Assembly (NCBI RefSeq): GCF_036226745.1
Contig: NZ_CP109013.1
Location: 5,952,001 to 6,016,000, forward strand
Direction of reading: 5' to 3'
Length of the DNA: 64,000 bases
From: Streptomyces sp. NBC_00683
GTDB lineage: Bacteria > Actinomycetota > Actinomycetes > Streptomycetales > Streptomycetaceae
A program made the translations under genes and the position numbers. Under the pieces are notes generated by a model that ran no database searches, was not told the DNA's origin, and saw nothing but the letters and a program-made list of their open reading frames with translations. Positions 34,491 through 43,186 of the stretch are shown here, one piece after another (position 1 is the stretch's first letter; every line of letters starts with the position of its first letter).

Positions 34491-34703
34491 GTGGCTATGG
34501 GACTAGCGGGACTGCCTGGCAGAGAATGGATGATCCGGGACTCGAAGGGCCGGAAGTACAGCTACGACTCGGAAGAAGAAGCGTTCGAGGAGCTCCCCGA
34601 GCACGTGGAAGGGGCTTCGGTATGGACCCGCGAGGTCTACCGTGTGCTGTTCGTCACCAGGTCGGTCGACGGCTGGCAGCAGGTTCCCACCCCGCGCGGC
34701 TAG
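34491..34703 (+). CDS. Small hypothetical protein
   Basis: A 70-residue protein (WMIRDSKGRKYSYDSEEEAF, then VWTREVYRVLFVTRSVDGWQ), family not recognised. GTG 34491 follows GGGGAGGGAAG; ATG 34497 is an alternative. It looks like a small compact alpha/beta protein. The neighbourhood is accessory. Confidence 0.5.
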   Translation: MAMGLAGLPGREWMIRDSKGRKYSYDSEEEAFEELPEHVEGASVWTREVYRVLFVTRSVDGWQQVPTPRG

Positions 34704-34776
34704 CGTGCCCGCCTGCCCGAACGAGCGGGAACCCGCGGGGGACGACGGTCGCTCACGGATCAAGCGGTAGCGCGAC

Positions 34777-35244
34777 TCAGTCCCGCAGGTCTGGCCAACC
34801 GTCTCGATTGGAGTAGCTCTCGAAGCAGTACCGGGTCGAGCGGTCCCACTCCTCACCGGTGGCCAGCTCGTACGCCTTGTCCGGCACGTACAGCAGCCAC
34901 TCGCCGTCACACTCGCTTGAGGTGTAGGGCGCGAACTTGTCGGCGTCGAAGAAGACGCTCTCCCACACGGCCTGCCCCGCGGCCACCACAGCGCAACGCG
35001 TGTACAGGAACACGTCGGAAGACTGCGGGAACGGGCTGCCGAGCCGGGCCTTCAGGTCGACCACCGGCAGGGTGCCGAACTTCTCTTGATCCAAGCGGTA
35101 GACGGCCTCGGCGAGGCGCTCCGCGAAACCGATGATGTCGGGGACAGGGCGGCGGCTCAGCTCCTCAGCGAGGCGACGGCAGCTCTCTTCAGTTGCTTCG
35201 CCGTTCAGGGTGGCTATCAGCGCCCAGAAGTCGGCCCATGGCAT
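34777..35244 (-). CDS. DUF4240 domain protein
   Basis: A 155-residue protein opening MPWADFWALIATLNGEATEE, the DUF4240 signature (Asp/Phe-Trp followed by a helical region), with VPDIIGFAERLAEAVYRLD and a C-terminal GEEWDRSTRYCFESYSNRDG. Function unknown; members often sit in mobile regions near immunity genes. ATG 35244 is taken because the domain begins there; GTG 35250 or ATG 35295 are possible and no clear Shine-Dalgarno helps. Confidence 0.72.
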   Translation of the reverse strand: MPWADFWALIATLNGEATEESCRRLAEELSRRPVPDIIGFAERLAEAVYRLDQEKFGTLPVVDLKARLGSPFPQSSDVFLYTRCAVVAAGQAVWESVFFDADKFAPYTSSECDGEWLLYVPDKAYELATGEEWDRSTRYCFESYSNRDGWPDLRD

Positions 35245-35378
35245 TCTCACGGGCGCAGCATGCCAGGCTGGTCTGACATCCACGGCCAACATCAACGACG
35301 GCGGACGGAGGCGGTCGCACTCGATTGTCCGCAGCAGCCGTCAGCAGCGCCCCACCCACGGCCAGGACGCCAACCGAA

Positions 35379-35423
35379 CTCCTAAAGCGGGTGTCGCAGG
35401 TGGGAATCCTGCCGGGGGCACCA
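35379..35423 (+). other. 3' part of tRNA-Arg(CCU): integration scar
   Basis: Plus strand reads CTCCTAA (anticodon CCT), AGCGGGTGTCGCAGG, a damaged T loop (TGGGAAT where TTCGAAT is expected), CCTGC and GGGGGCACCA. The 5' half is missing. A strong hairpin follows at 35428. It is a second tRNA-end scar within 2 kb of the tRNA-Ser scar. Confidence 0.7.
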
Positions 35424-35427
35424 GTTC

Positions 35428-35469
35428 AGAAGGGCCCCACCTCCGGACTTCCGGAGGTGGGGCCCTTCT
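35428..35469. terminator. Perfect 19-bp hairpin (bidirectional terminator)
   Basis: AGAAGGGCCCCACCTCCGG pairs perfectly with its complement around a 4-base loop. It lies 29 bases past the stop of the enoyl-CoA hydratase gene (minus strand) and 5 bases past the tRNA-Arg scar (plus strand). Confidence 0.9.
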
Positions 35470-35497
35470 GGCATCCACAGCTGTGCACTATTCGTGT

Positions 35498-36169
35498 CTA
35501 GCCGAGGGGGTTGGTCGTGTCCCGCAGGGCGGCGAGAGCCGGGGCGTACATGCGGGCCTTGATGGTGCCGAGGGTGTCGCCGGCCTTGCTGGCCTGAGCT
35601 TGGGCGATCTCGATGGCGGTGGTGCGGACAGCGTCCTCGTCAACTGCGCGGTCGACGATGCCGACGGTCAGGGCGTCGCCGCCTGCGTAGCGGCGGGCGG
35701 TGAGCATCGCCTCGTGGGCGGACTGCGGTGCCAGCCGGGACTGGATGAGGGCGGACATGCCCGGGGTGAAGGGGATGTTGATGTCCGCTTCGGGCAGGCA
35801 CCAGTAGCCGCGGTCGGCGCGCATCACTCGGAAGTCGTGTGCCAGGGAGAGCATCGCGCCGGCTGCGAAGGTGTGTCCCTGCAGAGCTGCCACGGTGACC
35901 ACCGGCAGGGACAGCATCCGCGCCAAGAGCTCCTGGACCGAGACGACGTAGCCCTGGTGCTGGTCGGCGTGGGCGAACAGCCACTCCAGGTCCAGGCCGT
36001 TGGAGTAGAACTTCCCGGTGGCGGCGGTCACCAGGGCGCGGGGTCCTCCGGCCTTCTCCACCTCGTCCAGTGCGGCATTGGCCGAGGCAATCCAGTCGGG
36101 GTGGAAACGGTTCTCGCCGTCGCCGAGGTCGAGAACGAAGACGTTGTCCTGACGGTCAAGCGTGGGCAT
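35498..36169 (-). CDS. Enoyl-CoA hydratase/isomerase family protein
   Basis: A 223-residue crotonase-fold protein, shorter than the usual 255-265 residues. The fold signature is present: ATGKFYSNGLDLEWLF (oxyanion-hole strand), LQGHTFAAGAMLSLAHDFRV (second oxyanion Gly), and ADINIPFTPGMSALIQSRL, resembling the Eci/PECI isomerase branch. The Glu of classical hydratases in the second motif is not obvious, so isomerase or another acyl-CoA reaction is likelier. ATG 36169 follows GAAGGAG at good spacing. It stands alone, ended by the hairpin at 35428. Confidence 0.85.
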   Translation of the reverse strand: MPTLDRQDNVFVLDLGDGENRFHPDWIASANAALDEVEKAGGPRALVTAATGKFYSNGLDLEWLFAHADQHQGYVVSVQELLARMLSLPVVTVAALQGHTFAAGAMLSLAHDFRVMRADRGYWCLPEADINIPFTPGMSALIQSRLAPQSAHEAMLTARRYAGGDALTVGIVDRAVDEDAVRTTAIEIAQAQASKAGDTLGTIKARMYAPALAALRDTTNPLG

Positions 36170-36437
36170 AGCGGCTCCTTCAGAGTGGATCGATCGCAAG
36201 GTGGCCGGTCAAGGCTGCAGCGCGACCGCTCAGGTCAGACCAGTGCCGCACCGGCATCACAGGGACTGCGGCGGCTCGACGGTTACTGGCCAGTACGAAT
36301 AATAACGGAACTACCGGTAACGTATCTAGGGCGGAGGGCTCTGGATGCGAGGGGTGCCGCGAGCCCTCCGTCCACCACCAGAGGGTTTGGCCAGGAGAGG
36401 GGGACACCTGCGATGGTGATGCGCTCCATGACGCGGC

Positions 36438-36992
36438 TCAGGCCTGGACTGCCATCAAGATCGCGGCCCAAGGAAGCTCTCGATCCGCCGGGCCCCGACG
36501 TGGTTCGTCCAGCGGCCAGACATCAGCCCCGTACACCAGCTCCACACCCGCCTTTCGCAAAGTCTCGATGTGCCCCTCCCATGCTGGGTGCCGCGCATGG
36601 GCCGCGTTGATCCGAGGGAACACCACCACTGGGACCTCGATGGTGCCCAGCGCCTCGCTTACCTGCGTCAGGGCTTGGCTGTCGGCGATTCCCGTCGCGA
36701 GCTTGGCAACGTAGTTCGCGCTCGCCGGGGCGACGACGTAGCAGTCGGCGACCGGGTGGGGGCGGGGCTCAGTCGGCAGACGAGGTGTGTCCCGCACGGG
36801 CAGACCAGTCAGTGCCTCCAGTCGGTGCAGCTCGCCGTTTGCCCTCAGCCATCGGCCGGCATTCGGCGTCAGGGTCACGGCCACCTGCCAGCCAAGGGCG
36901 ATGGCTGGCTCTACCAGTCCGGTGCGTAGTTGCTCGACTCCATCGGCTGCTGTGCCCACAACTCCCAGCACTCCGCGACTGCCTACGCTCAC
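36438..36992 (-). CDS. Flavoprotein (HFCD family)
   Basis: A 184-residue flavin-binding protein of the Dfp/EpiD/UbiX-like superfamily: GVLGVVGTAADGV (N-terminal flavin loop), VADCYVVAPASANYVAKLAT (PASANT-like motif) and VVVFPRINAAHARHPAWEGH. It lacks the His that decarboxylases carry early on, so a redox or decarboxylase role is uncertain. GTG 36992 has GGTGGAAC ahead. The 3' end (36475-36547) is repeated at 39855-39927, on the far side of the glutamate decarboxylase gene. Confidence 0.78.
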   Translation of the reverse strand: MSVGSRGVLGVVGTAADGVEQLRTGLVEPAIALGWQVAVTLTPNAGRWLRANGELHRLEALTGLPVRDTPRLPTEPRPHPVADCYVVAPASANYVAKLATGIADSQALTQVSEALGTIEVPVVVFPRINAAHARHPAWEGHIETLRKAGVELVYGADVWPLDEPRRGPADRELPWAAILMAVQA

Positions 36993-37198
36993 CGTTCCAC
37001 CGCCCCGTATCGGTCCGCCCCAGGGCCAGCAGTACAGCAGAGAAGTACCGCAACCACAGCGACCATCAGCTGATCCCCAGCCCCCGTGTGGACACGTCGA
37101 CAGCCCTCAGTGACCGCTGTGCCGATAGTTCGCATCGAGGCGGTCGCTGTCCCCGAAAAGAGAGCGGCAGCAAGACCCAGGAGAACTGGTCATGCGGT

Positions 37199-37711
37199 TC
37201 AGTCAGCCGTGGTTGATGACGCTGAAGACCTGCTCGCGACGCACAGGTCATAGTTGTCCAAGTTGCCCATGTACACCCAGAGCTTGACCGAGCCTGCGGT
37301 TCCTCCAGCCGTGTACTGCCCAGACACCTTCTTTGAGCCGGAAAAGCGGATCGTGACTTCAGTGACGGGCTCGGACTCGTCGGGGGGAGTCCAGGTGGAC
37401 GATTTCCACGACCCGCTGCCACTCAGTGAGTGGGAATCCACAGGGTCCGGAAGCTGGCCACTCCAGTCCGAGAAATCGCCGCAGATGCCCTTGGCAACGA
37501 AAGTGCCGTTTGCGGCGAAGGTGACACTCCCACCTTCTTCGTCCCGCCAAGCCCCGACCAGTTGCTCATCGGCGACGGCTTGAGGTGTACCCGGGGGCAT
37601 CGGGGCATCGTGGATCGCAACGGCGAGGCTGTAGCAACCAGTAAGCAGCATGCACATCGCGCCGCCAGCTATTGCGACGCCGAGCATCGTGCCCGCACGA
37701 GCGATCGTCAT
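37199..37711 (-). CDS. Putative lipoprotein of unknown function
   Basis: A 170-residue exported protein. The N-terminus has a hydrophobic stretch and a lipobox (AGGAMCMLLTGC, Cys about residue 26). The mature part is rich in Gly, Ser and Thr with beta character (LVGAWRDEEGGSVTFAANGT, TEVTIRFSGSKKVSGQY) and resembles small actinomycete surface lipoproteins, though no named family is recognised. ATG 37711 is the first in-frame start. It is isolated in accessory DNA. Confidence 0.65.
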   Translation of the reverse strand: MTIARAGTMLGVAIAGGAMCMLLTGCYSLAVAIHDAPMPPGTPQAVADEQLVGAWRDEEGGSVTFAANGTFVAKGICGDFSDWSGQLPDPVDSHSLSGSGSWKSSTWTPPDESEPVTEVTIRFSGSKKVSGQYTAGGTAGSVKLWVYMGNLDNYDLCVASRSSASSTTAD

Positions 37712-37965
37712 CCTGCTGTGCCGATCTCATCGGTGTAAGTGTCCTCGATACCCTGGCACAAAAGTTGAACATGTTCAAGATGCTGTTGGTGACCCTTGGA
37801 TGGCATGGTCGAAGCCTCATGTGGTAAGGGCTGACGGCGATGTGATGGACGGTCAGCAGTGCAGCAGAGAGGGGCAGAGAGGGCAGCCTGACATCCGCGA
37901 CTGACATCAACGACGGCGGACGGCAGCAGTATTGAGCGGCTGTCAACAGCACCGTCGCCCTTGGT

Positions 37966-38412
37966 GTGACTGGGTGCGGCTGCTCATACCTCCCGGCGTT
38001 CTGGCGCTACATCGGGCCGTACCTGCCACCCCGCAACGCGTACATCCTGCTCCGCAACTCGATCTACTTCGACGGTCACGGCACCACGCAGGCCCTCATC
38101 GTTCTGCTGCTCTACTTGGCCATCCCCGCAGTGGCCCTCGTCCTGCTGTACCGGTTCCGCACGCCGAAGCCCCATCACTCCGGGGGCCGAGGCCGAAGCA
38201 ACCGCGGTGACCGTCCCGGTAGGGGCCCTACCGTAGAAGCCGACGACAGATCCCGCAGCAAGCAGATCCATGCTCGGATCCCGCCCTGCAGCCACCCAGT
38301 GCGCGGTGGAATCCTGGGGGCCGAGAGACCGTTTGTTGGTGGTGCCCAACTGCCTGCCTCAGCGTGTCCCTCGCGCAGGAAGGCACCGGCGCTGTTTGAA
38401 TCCTCGGCATGA
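37966..38412 (+). pseudogene. C-terminal fragment of a DUF3533-type membrane protein
   Basis: Reads AFWRYIGPYLPPRNAYILLR, then NSIYFDGHGTTQALIVLLLY and LAIPAVALVLLYRFR, matching the end of DUF3533/ABC-2-like membrane proteins (periplasmic end plus last helix). The N-terminal several hundred residues are missing, and the tail after about residue 65 (HHSGGRGRSNRGDRPG onward) is probably not native. Its TGA overlaps the ATG of the decarboxylase gene (ATGA), so it may still be translated with it. Best read as a truncated relic carried with gadB. Confidence 0.55.
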
Positions 38413-39773
38413 CCAAGCGTGACGACGGGGCCCTGTTCGGTAACCGGTTCTTGACCGTGCCCGCTCCCTCGGAGGCCTTCCCCGAGGTAGGCATGGCCGC
38501 GACGGACGCGATGAGGCTGGTGGATGTGGATCTCGCGATGGAGGGAGATCCACAGCGCAACCTCGCCACATTTGTCACCACATGGATGGAGCCGGAGGCG
38601 CAACGGCTCATCGCCGAGAACCTCCACCGCAATTTCATCGACCACGCCGAGTACCCCATTTCCGCCGAGATCGAGCAGCGTTGCGTGCGCATGCTCGCCG
38701 ATCTCTTCCACGCGCCGGGCAAGACAGCCGGATGCCGGACCCAGGGATCCTCCGAGGCGATCATGCTCGGCGCGCTGTCGCTGAAGTGGAAGTGGCGGGA
38801 ACGCCGCAAGGCGGCCGGCCTGTCGATCGACCGGCCCAACTTGATTTTCGGCGGGGACGTCCACGTGGTGTGGGAAAAGTTCTGCCGCTACTTCGACGTC
38901 GAGCCGCGGATCATCCCGCTTGCCGAAGGCAAGTACACGATCGGCCCGGAGGACGTGGAGCCCCACCTCGACGAGAACACGATCGGCGTCGTCGCCGTCC
39001 TGGGCACCACGTTCACCGGCCACAAGGATGACGTGGTCGGCATCGACAAGCTCCTGCGGGACGTCCGAAAGGAACGGGACCTCGACATTCCGATCCACGT
39101 CGACGGAGCCAGCGGCGCCTTCGTATGGCCCTTTCTCTACCCGGAATCCAAATGGGACTTCCAGCTCGAACAGGTCCGTTCCATCAACGTCTCGGGTCAC
39201 AAGTACGGCTTGGTCTACCCCGGTATCGGCTGGTTGATCTTCCGCGAGGAGTCCGACCTGGCCAAGGACCTCGTGTTCTACGAGAACTACCTGGGTAAGA
39301 CCGACGCGACGTTCACACTGAACTTCTCCACCGGCGCGTCGATGGTGCTCGCGCAGTACTACAACTTCGTCCGGCTCGGTCGCCAGGGCTACACGTACGT
39401 GATGAAGATGATGCAGGAGAACGCCCGTGCGCTGGCGGACAACCTGCGGAGCAGCGGCCGTTTCGAAGTGATCGGCAGTGACCTCGAGCAGCTGCCCCTG
39501 GTCGCATTCCGTCTCGCCGGTAAGCACGCTTACGACGAGTCAGACGTTGCCTGGCAGCTCTCGGCCGAGCGCGGCTGGATGGTGCCGGCGTACACGCTCC
39601 CGCCCAACGCGGAGCGGGTGAAGATCATGCGCGCCCTGGTCAAGGAAACCCTGAGCCGGGAGCAGATCGATCGCCTCAGTCAGGACATCGAGGACGCCTG
39701 TCGCACGTTGGACGACAAGGGCATGACCCACGAAGCCGAGCGGGCCCAGGTCAAGCAGGGAACCGGCTACTGA
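38409..39773 (+). CDS. gad: Glutamate decarboxylase
   Basis: A 454-residue PLP enzyme that converts L-glutamate to 4-aminobutyrate with uptake of a proton, so it supports acid resistance and GABA metabolism. Family features are clear: QGSSEAIMLGALSLKWKW, HVDGASGAFVWPFLYP with the PLP-binding Asp, and SINVSGHKYGLVYPGIGW with the Schiff-base Lys. Length and end (HEAERAQVKQGTGY) fit bacterial GadB-like enzymes. ATG 38409 overlaps the stop of a membrane-protein fragment. No glutamate/GABA antiporter is in the window. The gene lies between two copies of a flavoprotein 3' end, suggesting it entered as a block. Confidence 0.95.
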   Translation: MTKRDDGALFGNRFLTVPAPSEAFPEVGMAATDAMRLVDVDLAMEGDPQRNLATFVTTWMEPEAQRLIAENLHRNFIDHAEYPISAEIEQRCVRMLADLFHAPGKTAGCRTQGSSEAIMLGALSLKWKWRERRKAAGLSIDRPNLIFGGDVHVVWEKFCRYFDVEPRIIPLAEGKYTIGPEDVEPHLDENTIGVVAVLGTTFTGHKDDVVGIDKLLRDVRKERDLDIPIHVDGASGAFVWPFLYPESKWDFQLEQVRSINVSGHKYGLVYPGIGWLIFREESDLAKDLVFYENYLGKTDATFTLNFSTGASMVLAQYYNFVRLGRQGYTYVMKMMQENARALADNLRSSGRFEVIGSDLEQLPLVAFRLAGKHAYDESDVAWQLSAERGWMVPAYTLPPNAERVKIMRALVKETLSREQIDRLSQDIEDACRTLDDKGMTHEAERAQVKQGTGY

Positions 39774-40161
39774 CGCGCTCTTAAAGCCAGCCGTGCCAGA
39801 ACGAACGCTCAGTCACCCGATGCCCGGTGTGCAGCCCCCAGGAGGCCCACGGGAGCTCTCGATCTGCCGGGCCCCGACGTGGTTCGTCCAGTGGCCAGAC
39901 GTCAGCCCCGTACACCAGCTCCACACGGGGCCGTGCTCGCCTGCTCCTGGGGCCCGCCGCCGACATCAGCCGACCCAGGTTCGGGCGAGCTGGGCAAATG
40001 CCGGGGTCTGAGCCCTGGGCCAGCCGTGGGGAACAAGATCTTCCGCACAGCCGACCGAGCTCGGACCCGGCCGAGCCGGATCAGCAGGATGGGACAGCGG
40101 GAGGGCCGCGCTCGAACTCACCGTGCATACGGCAGGTACACAGAGCCGGCGGAACGAATGA
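39774..40161. other. Intergenic with flavoprotein fragment repeat
   Basis: No intact gene. 39855-39927 copies the 3' end of the flavoprotein gene (see the separate entry). The remainder (39930-40160) has no supported feature. Confidence 0.55.
39855..39927 (-). pseudogene. Flavoprotein 3'-end copy
   Basis: 73 bases matching 36475-36547 at 70 positions. On the minus strand it still reads VELVYGADVWPLDEPRRGPA and ELPWA, then diverges (SWGLHTGHR). It is a broken remnant of a second flavoprotein gene or of a duplication spanning the gad region. Confidence 0.8.
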
Positions 40162-40560
40162 TCACGCTCGGTAGCAGACGTAGGTTCGCAGAGCAGGCCA
40201 TGTCTTGCTGCCGACGATGCCGTCGGTTGCGAGGGTGTAATCGTACGAGTTGTTCATCATGGTCTGGAATCGCTTGGCAGCGGCTCGGGAGTTGGTCCCG
40301 AAGACACCGTCGATCGTGCCGGGGTCGAATCCTGCCCACTTGAGCAGGCACTGAGCCTCGATGCCCGAACTCGACACCCCACTGGAGCTCGGAACGACCG
40401 TCATGCCCTCGTAGTAGCCGGCGTACGCATAGGGCTCCTGGACGTCGAAGCCGCAGCTGTACGCCTGAGCGGTGGTGGTGCCGGCGAAGGCGGCAGGCGC
40501 GGCGATGGTGCCGGTAATCAGTGTGGCGACTGTCAAAGCCGTCGCGATGCTTCTGCGCAT
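40162..40560 (-). CDS. Secreted peptidoglycan-binding protein (copy A)
   Basis: A 132-residue secreted protein. Signal peptide MRRSIATALTVATLITGTIAA is followed by a cleavage site near AFAGTTTA. The mature part has a PG_binding_1-like domain: GIEAQCLLKWAGFDPGTIDG, VFGTNSRAAAKRFQTMMNNS, then DGIVGSKTWPALR. Cysteines (SCGFDV, AQCLLK, YVCYRA) could form disulfides. It is closely related to the gene at 40797; both are on the minus strand, 236 bases apart, and probably arose by duplication. The role may be binding the cell wall or spore envelope; no catalytic domain is present. Confidence 0.85.
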   Translation of the reverse strand: MRRSIATALTVATLITGTIAAPAAFAGTTTAQAYSCGFDVQEPYAYAGYYEGMTVVPSSSGVSSSGIEAQCLLKWAGFDPGTIDGVFGTNSRAAAKRFQTMMNNSYDYTLATDGIVGSKTWPALRTYVCYRA

Positions 40561-40796
40561 GTCGTCTCGTCTCTCTCATGTCGTGGTCCGGCAGCACGGC
40601 CGTCGGGCAACTGCTGCTGGTGGCGGGTGCTCCGGCTCAGGACGGCCGGCCTGCTGCTTGCGGGTGTGTGGAGCCCGGCGCCGACACGGACGACGGCCGC
40701 TTGCTCCGACTCCGTGTAAGCCGCCGTCCCGGCGCCGACGGCGCCGGGACGGCGTTCTTGATCAATAAGTTCCGAGCCGTGGACGGTGACGGCTGC

Positions 40797-41195
40797 TCAG
40801 GCGTTGTACTCGGCGTACCACCGCAGCGCAGGCCATGTGTCCTGGCCGACGATGCCGTCAATGGCGATGCCGTAGCCGAACGCGTTGTTCATCAGGGTCT
40901 GGAATTTCTTGGTAGCGGCTCGGGAGTTGGGCCCGAAGACACCGTCGATCGTGCCGGGGTCGAATTTTGCCCTCTTGAGCAGGCACTGAGCCTCGATGCC
41001 CGCACTCGACACCCCGCTGGAGCTCGGGATGACCGTATTGCCGCTGTAGTAGCCGGCATACGCCCTGTCTCCCGAAACGGAGTAGCGACAGGTGTACGCC
41101 TGAGCGCTACTAGCCCCGGCGAAGGCTGCAGGAGCGGTTACGGTGCCGGCGATCAACGTCGCAGCTGTCAAGGCAATCGCGATGTTTTTGCGCAA
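40797..41195 (-). CDS. Secreted peptidoglycan-binding protein (copy B), TTG start
   Basis: A 132-residue paralogue of the 40162 protein: signal peptide RKNIAIALTAATLIAGTVTA, then YTCRYSVSGDRAYAGYYSGN, GIEAQCLLKRAKFDPGTIDG and VGQDTWPALRWYAEY. The frame is open to 41237, but alignment with copy A puts the start at TTG 41195, which replaces the ATG of copy A in an otherwise matching leader (GAGACGAC before A/TTG). Equal length (132 residues) supports this. The weak start may lower its expression. Confidence 0.85.
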   Translation of the reverse strand: MRKNIAIALTAATLIAGTVTAPAAFAGASSAQAYTCRYSVSGDRAYAGYYSGNTVIPSSSGVSSAGIEAQCLLKRAKFDPGTIDGVFGPNSRAATKKFQTLMNNAFGYGIAIDGIVGQDTWPALRWYAEYNA

Positions 41196-42202
41196 GGTCG
41201 TCTCGCTTCTCTCGTGCCGTGATCCGTTGACGATCACCGCAGACCGACTGCTACTCGTGGCACGCGCTTCAGCCTTGAGGGATACGGGTACTGCGGCCCT
41301 CCCGTGATCCCTCGCGTCCTCGCATCGCAGCTCTCCCGCAGCATCAAGGCCCCAACACTGTGGACCACCAGACTGTGGTAATCAGGCCTGCTACCGCGAC
41401 CAATTTCGATCAGAGTCGAAGGGACGGCCGCAGGCCCAGCGCACCGGACAGTGAGAGGGTCATGATCGAGCTCACCGTGGACGCCGCCGGGCTCGCCCGC
41501 TCCCGCTTAATAGGCCCGAGGGCATGAGTCGAGACCGATCCGCGGGCCAAGGGCATGCCTCCGGCGGGGGCGCTCAGACTCCGGGATGGCAGGGGCGCCG
41601 TTCGTGGGTGTCGGCGGATTCGAGGTGAGCGTCGTGGGGTTCCCATCCCGACCACCGACCCAGGCAGAGCCGAGCAGTCGCGCGCATAGGGCGTCAAGGT
41701 CGTTCGTACAGTGGCGCGCTCCACCTTGACGCCCTGAACCACGCCCGCTCCACGGAGTGTGGGTCGACGGCAGACGGGATAGGAGCAGAGGTGGGTAGTC
41801 GGCGGAGGCCGGCAGGGGCGATGGCCCGTAGTAGCAGTCCAAGCCCTCCACCCGACTCGATCTGCACACCCCGGGCTACATTCACCAGATGCGGCTGAGC
41901 GTCCAACTGCGCTAGAACGGCCCCGTACCCGGGCACACAATCACGGACACTCGCGGTCGGTCCGCCTAGGTCACGACCGGTTTGGCCGCAGGTTACCCAG
42001 TCGCTCGCATTGCTTCGGGACGAAGAAGTCTGCGTGCCATATCCGTGCCGGGAGCCTGGTCATCCGCCCCTTCACGCCGAGCCCGTACGAGCTGGTCGAG
42101 GCCGGCCGCAACCTCCCGCTGCCGCTCGAGGTCCGATTGCGGGTGGCTCAGCGCGGCCCGCTCGGTCGACTGCCTCGCGCGCACCATCGTGTAAGGGTGT
42201 CC
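41196..42202. other. About 1 kb without an intact gene
   Basis: Contents: a 15-codon start of a helix-turn-helix-like gene on the plus strand at 41462 (MIELTVDAAGLARSR, cut by a stop); the second copy of a 67-bp repeat at 41544-41610; otherwise no supported coding. Open frames on the minus strand (41410-41940 and 41993-42187) lack starts with ribosome sites and any recognised domain. Confidence 0.5.
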
Positions 42203-42895
42203 CTAGCCGGCAATACACACCGGGATACTGAACCTTGTTCCGCACTCTGGACAGTTCGCATGCCCGAAGAGGTGGGTTACCCACGCGGCAACCTGGTCAT
42301 GGCCGGCGTCACGCGCCATGTTGTAGATCCGGCCGCCGACGCCGGTCAGCTCGTCCGGGCTCGCCGGATGCAGTTCGGCGTCACTCTGGTCCGCGTATTC
42401 GCCCAGCAGAATGCAGGTGAGCGCCTCGCACTCAGAGCACTCGGCCTCGAACTCCTCGAAGAGCAGTTCAAGTTGCTGAGACCAGATCGGCACACCTTCG
42501 AAGGCGAGCAGGCACTGCGCGAGGTACACGAACGTCTCCGGCTCGTCGGCCGGGACGTCAGTCAGGCAGGCGTGGGTCACCGACGTCAACTCAGTGATCT
42601 GGGAGGCGTAACGGCCACGCAGCGTCGCGTCGGCTTCGGCGACGATCAAGCCGCCCATGAGTACCGCCTGCTTCCGCTCGCCGGGCGCGCGACCAGACGC
42701 GATGTCGGCGAGGGCCGGCAGGGCGGCGTAACTCGCCTCGTACACGGTGCCTTGGTGACAAAGCGCCGACCAGAGGTCGTGCCAGACCTTCTCGTCCTCC
42801 TTGCCGCCGTTGAGACGGGCGAAGAGGCCAGGTATGTCGTCTGCGGGCCCGTACGCATGTGTGAGCTGCGACCAGTCCGCCGCGGGGTGTGTCAT
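42203..42895 (-). CDS. Hypothetical protein (immunity-like, helical)
   Basis: A 230-residue acidic protein: SQLTHAYGPADDIPGLFARL, VWHDLWSALCHQGTVYEASY, AALPALADIASGRAPGERKQ, LAQCLLAFEGVPIW. The helix-pair character suggests HEAT-like repeats. The C-terminus CPECGTRFSIPVCIAG has a CxxC and a third Cys. It resembles proteins found near polymorphic-toxin immunity genes in Streptomyces, but I know no settled function. ATG 42895 is the start. Confidence 0.65.
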   Translation of the reverse strand: MTHPAADWSQLTHAYGPADDIPGLFARLNGGKEDEKVWHDLWSALCHQGTVYEASYAALPALADIASGRAPGERKQAVLMGGLIVAEADATLRGRYASQITELTSVTHACLTDVPADEPETFVYLAQCLLAFEGVPIWSQQLELLFEEFEAECSECEALTCILLGEYADQSDAELHPASPDELTGVGGRIYNMARDAGHDQVAAWVTHLFGHANCPECGTRFSIPVCIAG

Positions 42896-43186
42896 GCGTC
42901 CGTATTCTGCCTGGCGCCGGCAGGTACGGCTCCAGCCAGACGCTCGGCATTCGTCAGATCACCCCGCCCCACGCCGGGAACGACGAACGAACAATCCGAC
43001 GGTCGCGTGATCCGCCCCGGACAGTGCCTGGCCGTGCCCGTTGCGTGCCCGGTCCAGCGGGACGCAGCGGGGGCCCATGGGAAACAGCGGTGCCGATCGC
43101 GCTCCGTTGAGGCCGGGGAGAGGCTAGGCAGCTGCCAGCCGCATACGCCTCTTCCGAACCAGGGACACAGAGGCCAGCATGTCCTT

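Noticed and set aside
37966..38412. Intact small membrane protein operon partner of gad
   Set aside because: The sequence matches only the end of a larger membrane protein, so it is treated as a fragment.
41410..41940. Minus-strand open frame of 176 residues
   Set aside because: No good start, no domain, and it crosses a non-coding repeat.
41993..42187. Minus-strand 64-residue hydrophilic ORF ahead of the 42203 gene
   Set aside because: Coherent-looking but without a ribosome site or recognised family; left out.
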